Source: Endozoicomonadaceae bacterium
GTDB taxonomy: Bacteria; Pseudomonadota; Gammaproteobacteria; Pseudomonadales; Endozoicomonadaceae
Direction: 5' to 3'
Assembly: GCA_015163815.1 (NCBI GenBank)
Contig: JAAOIJ010000078.1
Span: forward strand, 1-29,644
Length of the DNA: 29,644 nucleotides
The position numbers and the translations under genes were made by a program. Position 1 is the stretch's first letter; the number at the start of each line of letters is the position of its first letter. Under the pieces are notes generated by a model. That model was given only the letters and a program-made list of their open reading frames with translations. It did not search any database and was not told the origin of the DNA. Shown here in pieces: positions 23,625 through 29,644 of this stretch.

Positions 23625-24540
23625 ATTGTACTCCAGAAAATTCAATATCAATGGGAATATATTGATTTTTTAAAGTACTGATTGCTTTTTTTTGCCCTAA
23701 TGCCAGTACGCAATCACCTAACCCGGAGCCGCTAATTTTCACACCATACAGTGTAGATTGTTGTCTTAAAGTATAAATTAATTGAGATATCAGTTGATCA
23801 TTAACGCCTAAAGTATCGAGTAAACCATGATAAAAATTAAAACATAATCCTAGTTTTTTTAAATCTTTTTTTAAGATAGCAGCTTGCGCTATTTGTGTAC
23901 ATTGACCCATTAAGGCATATAAATCGATCAATAAATAAGGTAAACAAGTTTGAATGGGCTGAATATGCTCTAAAACATGTTGAGTTGATGTTTTGTAACC
24001 AATGTAATACAAAGCCAGTGGTAGTGAAAAATGAGGCAATGGTTTGATAGCTAGAGGTTGACATTGATAATGTAAAAGGCCACCGTATACACTGGCTGCA
24101 ATATCGATGCCAGAGCTAACACCTTGTACCGTTTTGACAATATGATAAGCTTCTTTAAATAGGTTATCAGATGAAATGGTCTGACGATTGAGTTGATATA
24201 ATGCGGAGATCAATGCTACAGTCAGAGCACCAGAAGAGCCTAGTCCTTGATGATGTGATAAAGAGTCTGTTTCAATATGTACTGTTAATCCTGTTTCGCA
24301 CATCTTTTTAAATTGCATTAAAATAGCACGAATAAAACGATAATTTTCATGTTTTGTAAACGCATTGAGTGTCGTTTTGAGATAACCAAATGTAGAATAA
24401 ACTTCAATATATTGATCTGTGCGAGATGTCAGTTTGACGCGAATTCGTTTATTGATGGCACATACAATAGCCGGTTGTTGGTGTAATACTGCATGTTCTC
24501 CCATGATAATAATGCTACCTGGTGCGCTAACTGTGATCAA
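23614..24540 (-). CDS. mvaK2: GHMP kinase, probably phosphomevalonate kinase
   Basis: A 308-residue GHMP-superfamily kinase. Motif 1 is SAPGSIIIMGEHAVLH (5-20), motif 2 is GLGSSGA (99-105), SGID is at 143-146 and motif 3 is SGSGLGDC (270-277). The GDC in motif 3 followed by STLKN closely resembles Streptococcus phosphomevalonate kinase, and the neighbouring gene looks more like mevalonate kinase, so I assign the second phosphorylation here. SGID is however also found in mevalonate kinases, so the two assignments could be swapped. The frame opens at a TTG at 24582; I choose TTG 24538-24540, which overlaps the upstream stop as TTGA, has GGAG 10 nt upstream, and gives the usual short N-terminus before motif 1. 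Confidence 0.72.
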   Translation of the reverse strand: MITVSAPGSIIIMGEHAVLHQQPAIVCAINKRIRVKLTSRTDQYIEVYSTFGYLKTTLNAFTKHENYRFIRAILMQFKKMCETGLTVHIETDSLSHHQGLGSSGALTVALISALYQLNRQTISSDNLFKEAYHIVKTVQGVSSGIDIAASVYGGLLHYQCQPLAIKPLPHFSLPLALYYIGYKTSTQHVLEHIQPIQTCLPYLLIDLYALMGQCTQIAQAAILKKDLKKLGLCFNFYHGLLDTLGVNDQLISQLIYTLRQQSTLYGVKISGSGLGDCVLALGQKKAISTLKNQYIPIDIEFSGVQYEK

Positions 24541-25535
24541 CAGATTTGCGCTCCATATAAATCTAGCGTGAGAGGGTAGCAAGTGTAATGATAAGATGAG
24601 CAGTAAATGGCTAATTTTTCAAAGGAGATGGCATGAGGGCTATAAGCCAATAACATACCTGCTTTTTCCCCTTTTATACTTCCGGCGCCTGTTATTTTAG
24701 CGCTCACATTCATATCTTGAGATAAAGCCTCAATAAAACATTGAATAGTATCAGGGACTACTCCAATGTGATGCAATAAGGTTTGGTTGTTTTGTATGGC
24801 ATTAAAAATATCGCAGTGCTTTTGTTGTAATATTGCTGACTTTAAAGCAATTGTAATCGATTGAAAAGTATTCCAAAGGGTTTGAGTGTGAATATGCTGT
24901 TTGACGTATCTTACGCAATCTTGAGTTGCTGATTCAGGTTGACCTGTGTAGATTAAATGCCATTGTTGATTTGGTTTAAATGGCAAAGGATTCACTGTCT
25001 GATCTAATATCTCGATAGCACCACCTAAAGTGACAATATAAGGATCGATGCGACTTAGACAGCCATGTTGTATTTTTTCGCACACTGCTGTCATATGTAT
25101 CAATTCATTTTTTGTGTCGTTTATTTTAAAGTGTCGATATAAAGCAAGATGTAAAGCAGATAAAGTAGCAGCTGAAGAACCCATACCCGCGCCAATGGGG
25201 ATTTGAGACTGTAATGATAAATGCAAGGCTGTTTCGTGAGTCACCTCAGGGTAGTGCTTTAAAAAGCACATAATACTATATATATATAATAACGCAGGCA
25301 TTTTTGGAGATACTGTCTGTCTCTTGTTTAGCAAGTCATAGACTTCTTGGCATTGGTCATACGTATACGATTGACTGGTTTTACAGTTCATCAATGAGAG
25401 GGTAATGCCTGGTTGTTTTGTTTTTTTCAAAGTCCATGTGGCATATTGATTAATAGCAAGTGCTAAGGCTGTTTGATTATAAATAACAGCATGTTCTCCT
25501 GATAAAATAACTTTACCAGGTGCTCGTGTTCGCAT
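24537..25535 (-). CDS. mvaK1: GHMP kinase, probably mevalonate kinase
   Basis: A 332-residue GHMP kinase. Motif 1 is RAPGKVILSGEHAVIYN (4-20), motif 2 is IPIGAGMGSSAA (112-123), and the catalytic Asp164 lies in SRIDPYIVTLGG, which parallels the SG-D-T-GG pattern of animal mevalonate kinases. Motif 3 begins KITGAG but continues SIKGEKAGM in place of the usual GGGC, an oddity in a phosphate-binding loop. It phosphorylates mevalonate with ATP if the assignment is right. The ATG shares one base with the mvaS stop (TAATG). It lies between mvaS and the second kinase in the operon. Confidence 0.75.
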   Translation of the reverse strand: MRTRAPGKVILSGEHAVIYNQTALALAINQYATWTLKKTKQPGITLSLMNCKTSQSYTYDQCQEVYDLLNKRQTVSPKMPALLYIYSIMCFLKHYPEVTHETALHLSLQSQIPIGAGMGSSAATLSALHLALYRHFKINDTKNELIHMTAVCEKIQHGCLSRIDPYIVTLGGAIEILDQTVNPLPFKPNQQWHLIYTGQPESATQDCVRYVKQHIHTQTLWNTFQSITIALKSAILQQKHCDIFNAIQNNQTLLHHIGVVPDTIQCFIEALSQDMNVSAKITGAGSIKGEKAGMLLAYSPHAISFEKLAIYCSSYHYTCYPLTLDLYGAQIC

Positions 25536-26713
25536 TACGGTACAAGCTCTAAGTGATGTGGGTTTTTTTCATATTGACGCCTATGTGCTTCAATGCTTTT
25601 TAATCGATAACGCCCTGTGGTAATTTGTGGGCAGATGATAGACTCTCCTTGGGTAGGCCAGGTATATTCAAACCATTGTTTATATTGTTCATATGTCACT
25701 GCTGTTCTATTTTCTAGCATATGAAGGTGAGCCATTGTTCTTAAATTATTTTGATAACTAGATTGCACAGTTAAGGTAAAGAATTCACCTACGCAACCTG
25801 AGCCATAACTAAAAGCACCGATATGTTGATTGGATAAATTGAGTTCTGTGTGAGCTAGTAATGATAATAAACTAATATATAAAGAAGCAGCATACGTATT
25901 GCCAATTTGTCGATTATAAAAAACAGAAGGCATTATTTTTTCAGCATTGAAAGGTTTATTATTTAAAATATGTAATGTTTTTTCAGCTTTATGAGCCATG
26001 GTGCAAAATGGCAAATGATAGCAACAGTCATATAAATCATCTAATGGTTTGCCATTTTTTGCTTGATAGGCTAGCCAGCACTGTTTTAAAACTGTTAAAT
26101 ATTTTTGAGTTGAGTATTTTCCTAAAACAATCGCGGTTTCTTGATAATTCGGCCGCCAAAAATCCATTACATCTTCACTATAACAACCTGATTCTGGATT
26201 AATGGATAATACAGTTGGTTGAGTTGTAATGCGCATAGCAATGGCTCCGCAGCCTTGAGTGGGCTCTCCTGGTGTATTTAAGCCATAACGAGCAATATCA
26301 GAAGCAATAATTAAGACTTCATGCGTAGGATCTTGTGCAACTAAAGCATAAGCAAATTGTAGCGCTGCTGTTGCACTATAACACGCTTGTTTTAATTCAA
26401 TAATGCGCATATTTCTAGGTAATTTGAGTAATGTATGTAAAAAAAGACCTGCTGCTTTTGATTGATCAATACTACTTTCTGTTGCAAATAATAAAGTTCG
26501 AATCTTTTTTCCTTTATCTTTTTTGAGTAAAGGGTATGCAGCATTTGCCGCCATGGTCACGATATCTTCATCAAGTGATGGGATGGCCATATGTCGTTGA
26601 CCTAGTCCATGGTGATATTTTTCAGGCAATTCGCCTTTTTGTTTAGCTAATGTTGCCAGTGGCAAGTAAAAGCTGGGCACATAAAAATTCAAATCATCAA
26701 TGCCGATTAACAT
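25535..26713 (-). CDS. mvaS: Hydroxymethylglutaryl-CoA synthase
   Basis: Condenses acetyl-CoA with acetoacetyl-CoA to HMG-CoA, the entry to the mevalonate pathway. The 392-residue protein has the catalytic triad at exactly the numbering of the Staphylococcus enzyme: Glu79 (ATESSID), Cys111 (QACYSATAAL) and His233 (YHLPFCTMAHKA). The C-terminal FSYGSGCVGEFF segment is also typical. AAGGACG lies upstream of the ATG, which is 14 bp after the fni stop. A thiolase that would make acetoacetyl-CoA is not in this window. Confidence 0.97.
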   Translation of the reverse strand: MLIGIDDLNFYVPSFYLPLATLAKQKGELPEKYHHGLGQRHMAIPSLDEDIVTMAANAAYPLLKKDKGKKIRTLLFATESSIDQSKAAGLFLHTLLKLPRNMRIIELKQACYSATAALQFAYALVAQDPTHEVLIIASDIARYGLNTPGEPTQGCGAIAMRITTQPTVLSINPESGCYSEDVMDFWRPNYQETAIVLGKYSTQKYLTVLKQCWLAYQAKNGKPLDDLYDCCYHLPFCTMAHKAEKTLHILNNKPFNAEKIMPSVFYNRQIGNTYAASLYISLLSLLAHTELNLSNQHIGAFSYGSGCVGEFFTLTVQSSYQNNLRTMAHLHMLENRTAVTYEQYKQWFEYTWPTQGESIICPQITTGRYRLKSIEAHRRQYEKNPHHLELVP

Positions 26714-26727
26714 AACTGATTACGTCC

Positions 26728-27762
26728 TTATCGGTTTTTATCAGGATTCAACAATAGAGTAGTATTATGACGTAATTGTGAAACATTCGGAATGCCTAAT
26801 AAAAACATAGCTAATTGAAATGTTTTTTTGATACAGTTAATTTCTTGAATGACCTGTTCTGTTGATTGTAAAGCAGCTTTTAAAAAAGGGGCCGCTATGC
26901 CACACAGTGACGCGCCGAGTATAATGGATTTAATCATATCGATACCATTTCTTAAGCCGCCACTGGCAATAAACTGTATTTTAGACATAAACGGTTGTGC
27001 TAGTTGTAAGGCTATTGGTGTGGCGAGCCCCCAGTCTTGGAATAGTAATCCTAACTTGCATTCATCATGCTGTCTATTATGTTCAATTCGACTCCAAGAG
27101 GTACCACCTTGCCCAGCTAAATCAAGATACTGAATCCCAGCTTGAATGCATTGTTGAATATCTGTAGGATTGATTCCGCATCCTGTTTCTTTCAATAAAA
27201 TAGGGGCTTTTAATGTTTTATTGAGAGCACTGATTTGATGGATTAAGCCTTTAAAATTTGTATTACCTTCAGGCTGTATCGCTTCTTGTAATGGATTTAA
27301 ATGTAAATACAGGCCGTCTGCATTTAAAATATCTAATGCTGTTTGGCAATGTGTTGCCGTAAATTCATAATTTAATTGTACAGCACCTAAATTTGCAAGC
27401 AGTGGAATGGAAGGCGCGATAGGTCTTAAATTAAAACTATCAAATGCGGCAGAAGATTCAAATAAAACACGTTGAGATCCAACGGCCATTGCAACGCCAG
27501 TCGTTTCAGCTGCCTCAGCAAGTCTTTGATTAATTGTTATAATTTGTTTAGAGTCACCACCAGTCATAGATGATATAATCAATGGAAAGGATAATGTATG
27601 CTCTAAAAATTGACAGGTTGTATCAATTTCAGATAAATCTAATTCAGGTAAAGCACGATGTGTTAACTGCAATGTATCAAAATGATTGGATTGGCGGTCA
27701 CAAGCTGGGTCTGATGTTAAAATATGCAGATGATCTAGTTTTCGTTTGGTGATACGACTCAT
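26728..27762 (-). CDS. fni: Type 2 isopentenyl-diphosphate isomerase (FMN-dependent)
   Basis: Interconverts IPP and DMAPP using reduced FMN. The 344-residue TIM-barrel protein starts with RKLDHLHI and has MTGG (66-69), VGSQR (94-98), HLNPLQEAIQPEGN (154-167) with the catalytic glutamine and the acidic residue of the type 2 family, KETGCGI, and the phosphate-binding ASGGLRNG segment. This is the unrelated second type of isomerase, usual in bacteria with the mevalonate pathway. Its ATG overlaps the mvaA stop (ATGA). Confidence 0.96.
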   Translation of the reverse strand: MSRITKRKLDHLHILTSDPACDRQSNHFDTLQLTHRALPELDLSEIDTTCQFLEHTLSFPLIISSMTGGDSKQIITINQRLAEAAETTGVAMAVGSQRVLFESSAAFDSFNLRPIAPSIPLLANLGAVQLNYEFTATHCQTALDILNADGLYLHLNPLQEAIQPEGNTNFKGLIHQISALNKTLKAPILLKETGCGINPTDIQQCIQAGIQYLDLAGQGGTSWSRIEHNRQHDECKLGLLFQDWGLATPIALQLAQPFMSKIQFIASGGLRNGIDMIKSIILGASLCGIAAPFLKAALQSTEQVIQEINCIKKTFQLAMFLLGIPNVSQLRHNTTLLLNPDKNR

Positions 27763-28799
27763 ATTCGTTCCAAATTGAGATGAGACTGCATTAACTCTCC
27801 TTCATTAGTTTGAGCAGCTAATAAAGAAAGCTCTCCACATAATACGGTTGCAGCACAAATTCTGGCTAAACGGCGTGCATTATATCCAACAGGTTGTATT
27901 TGATTACATTTCATTTTATTTAAGTTATCTTGTACAAAAGGGATTATTTTTCCATTGCCAACGGTGCCCACAATGATATTCGGTAAGGTAATAGAAAAAT
28001 ACAGATCTTTTCCTTGAATGGCAGTATAGGTGAAGCCTTGCGAACCTTCAACAATATTAGCAGCATCTTGTCCTGTGGCTAAGTAAAAAGCGAGCAACAT
28101 GTTAGCAAAATGAGCATTTGCGCTACGAACACTACCTGAAATTAAAGAGCCCATTAAATTTTTTTGTATGTTTAACGTGTGAATAGCTTCAGGTGTTGTT
28201 TTGAGTAGATAATGACATACATCATAGGGAATCACGACTTCTGCCACTATGTTTTTTCCTCTACCTAAAATGCCATTGACGGCGCTGACTTTTTTATCAC
28301 TACAATAATTAGCGGATATTGAACGATATATCAGATTAGGGTATTCAGCTTTTAACCAGATTTGTAATTTTTCACAGGCTAATGTGACCATGTTGTGTCC
28401 TGCGGCATCACCTGTTGTAAATTCAAATCGAATATATAATAAACAACCTACAAATTGAGCATGCATATCAATGAGTGTGGTAAAACGGCTTGATTGAGAA
28501 ACGATTTGTGCTAGTTCAGCTTGTTTTCCTTTCATTTGTTGCCAAATACTCAGAGATTGAGCTGCATTCGGTGACTCCATTAAAATAGATCGGCTCATGC
28601 GATCATCAATGAGTGTGGCAAGAATACCACCAGCTTTTTTGGTTGTATAAGCCCCTCGTCCGACAGAAGGCCATAAAGGTGATTCATAAGTGATTAATGG
28701 CACCATGACTTCATCATTTGTTCCTGAAGCGTCACAAAGTTTAATCGGGCCAACCCATTTCATGGGTAAGTGGGCTATTTGTGTTGGATTAGAAGGCAT
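27759..28799 (-). CDS. mvaA: Hydroxymethylglutaryl-CoA reductase
   Basis: Reduces HMG-CoA to mevalonate. The 346-residue soluble protein has no membrane anchor. Catalytic and binding segments are visible: Glu39 in YESPLWPSVGRGA, a TTGDAAGHNMVT motif (128-139) replacing the usual DAMG, the catalytic lysine in SDKK (167-170), GQDAANIVEGSQG, and His340 in LMQSH near the C-terminus. GTVGNGKIIPF resembles the class I pattern GTVGGGT more than class II, but I leave class open. It is the first gene of the operon. Its ribosome-binding site is weak; a candidate promoter lies about 60 bp upstream within an inverted repeat. Confidence 0.93.
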   Translation of the reverse strand: MPSNPTQIAHLPMKWVGPIKLCDASGTNDEVMVPLITYESPLWPSVGRGAYTTKKAGGILATLIDDRMSRSILMESPNAAQSLSIWQQMKGKQAELAQIVSQSSRFTTLIDMHAQFVGCLLYIRFEFTTGDAAGHNMVTLACEKLQIWLKAEYPNLIYRSISANYCSDKKVSAVNGILGRGKNIVAEVVIPYDVCHYLLKTTPEAIHTLNIQKNLMGSLISGSVRSANAHFANMLLAFYLATGQDAANIVEGSQGFTYTAIQGKDLYFSITLPNIIVGTVGNGKIIPFVQDNLNKMKCNQIQPVGYNARRLARICAATVLCGELSLLAAQTNEGELMQSHLNLERI

Positions 28800-28839
28800 T
28801 ACAATATTTCAGAGTGATTCAAGATTGGTTGTCAATCGA

Positions 28840-28867
28840 GTATGATAAATGATAAACCATCATACCA
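28840..28867 (-). promoter_or_regulatory. Candidate mvaA promoter overlapped by an inverted repeat
   Basis: On the minus strand an extended -10, TGG TATGAT (28859-28867), would start transcription near 28852. The arms GTATGAT (28840-28846) and ATCATAC (28859-28865) form a 7-bp inverted repeat with a 12-bp centre that spans from the -10 to about +12. This is where a repressor would bind, but the arms are AT-rich and similar 7-mers occur elsewhere in the window. Confidence 0.4.
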
Positions 28868-29397
28868 TACTCTTTTCGATACCTGCAGCAGGATTCATCA
28901 CTTCATGTAAAAAAATAGTGATATATTTTATAAAAAAAGAAGACTTTATTGTAAAGAAAATCATAAGTGTTTGATTTAAAATTTCTTTTTATTTTATGCT
29001 TATCTTTTTTAACTGATTATGAATGACAGCATGATGTTTGATGATCGGTCTGTCCTTTGATCCTATTATTTGAATATAACAAACAAATTAGGGTAGCTGA
29101 TTTGAGACAGAGTATCTCGATGATCGAGATTTAAGATGTCAATCATTATTTGTATAAAAATAAGTTAAATTTTGACTATTCTGTCATAATTTTATGTGTA
29201 TCTATATTATTTTTTTAGATGATGCCTGTGTCTGTCATTTATTTGTTAGCAAATATATATTTTTATCTCATTAATACCCAGTGTGTAGCTGTCATCTGGT
29301 AATCTTACTGGATATAAGATAACAATTTAATAAGGTTTTTAATGCTGAGATATCATTTGTATGTATCTCTGAAATAACCTAAAAAGGATTTGATATT
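28868..29397. other. Non-coding region upstream of the last gene
   Basis: About 530 bp of very AT-rich DNA without a recognisable gene or RNA. The only clear structure is a palindrome at 29114-29130. It should hold the promoter of the gene starting at 29398, but no convincing -35/-10 pair was found. Confidence 0.6.
29114..29130. repeat. 17-bp palindrome, possible operator
   Basis: ATCTCGAT and ATCGAGAT are perfect 8-bp complements around a single central G. It is followed by AT-rich sequence with no T-run directly after it, so it resembles a dimer-binding site more than a terminator. It lies 268 bp before the ATG at 29398. Confidence 0.5.
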
Positions 29398-29644
29398 ATG
29401 ATAAACAAGATACGTATAATACTATCTTCCAGTGCATCTAAAGCCTCCAAAGTCATTAAAGAGCAAAAAATAAAGATTCATTCGGTAAAAGTGAAGAAAA
29501 ACTTTTTAAGCAAATTGAAAGATATGATCACTGGACTCAAAACTAAATTATTACCCTCAAACTCTATTTTTATTGATTCTAACCCATCAATAATTGCCTG
29601 CGCTGTTAGTTCTGCAAAGCCTTCAATCGCTACTATTTTCGCGG
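29398..29644 (+). CDS. Unrecognised protein, 5' part only
   Basis: An open frame from ATG 29398 that runs off the end of the window; 82 codons are visible. AAGGAT lies about 9 nt before the ATG. The peptide begins MINKIRIILSSSASKASK, is rich in Lys, Ser and Ile, and has a basic helix-like stretch around residues 20-50 and a more hydrophobic small-residue stretch after 65. No family is recognised. The long leader and composition suggest an accessory gene. Confidence 0.6.
   Translation, partial: MINKIRIILSSSASKASKVIKEQKIKIHSVKVKKNFLSKLKDMITGLKTKLLPSNSIFIDSNPSIIACAVSSAKPSIATIFA

Noticed and set aside
1..29644. CRISPR arrays, insertion sequences, prophage genes, toxin-antitoxin pairs
   Set aside because: No regularly spaced repeats, transposase or integrase motifs, or paired small genes were seen on either strand.

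Overview
The window is AT-rich, gene-dense bacterial chromosome from a gammaproteobacterium. The gene neighbourhoods yceD-rpmF-fabD-fabG-acpP, dnaX-ybaB-recR and uvrC-pgsA-tRNA are typical of that class. The complete mevalonate operon is unusual for the class but known from Legionellales (Coxiella, Legionella). With the low GC, the SbmA/BacA-like transporter and the lysine-rich orphan proteins, I infer a host-associated, probably intracellular Legionellales member. Species cannot be told from the sequence. No insertion sequence, prophage or CRISPR array was seen.

Layout. 117-1067 (-): a short SbmA/BacA-like peptide transporter, divergent from uup (1307-3202). 3475-6478 (+): yceD, rpmF (54 codons), fabD, fabG and acpP; plsX and fabH are absent from their usual place. 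6504-10309 (-): ycfH/tatD, pilZ, holB, tmk and pabC, which keep the ancestral order but sit on the opposite strand from acpP; fabF and mltG are missing. 10568-15746 (+): ftsK, dnaX, ybaB and recR. 15989-17230 (-): an unrecognised lysine-rich protein with a nuclear-localisation-like motif. 17599-20044 (+): uvrC and pgsA. 20059-20277 (-): tRNA-Leu(UAA) and tRNA-Cys(GCA), in the usual order but flipped relative to pgsA. 20278-20925: long non-coding stretch. 20926-22604 (+): etfB-etfA. 22617-28799 (-): mvaA, fni, mvaS, mvaK1, mvaK2, mvaD. 28800-29397: non-coding. 29398 to the end (+): an unrecognised gene running off the window.

How the genes work together. FabD, FabG and AcpP belong to type II fatty-acid synthesis, and PgsA uses its products for phosphatidylglycerol. 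HolB, DnaX and Tmk serve DNA replication; YbaB, RecR and UvrC handle DNA binding and repair; FtsK pumps chromosome ends at division. The six minus-strand mevalonate genes cover every step from acetoacetyl-CoA to IPP and DMAPP; only a thiolase is not in view.

The most striking observation is in dnaX. The zero frame stops after 417 codons, directly after the slippery heptamer A_AAA_AAG (14168-14174). The tau-specific C-terminal domain follows in the -1 frame. The two frames are both open only over that heptamer, and an AGGAG lies 10 nt upstream, the spacing of the E. coli dnaX stimulator. In E. coli the zero frame encodes tau and the shift gives gamma; here the arrangement is reversed, so full-length tau (about 591 aa) would require the shift. 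Two apparent in-place strand flips of conserved clusters are the next most interesting signals.
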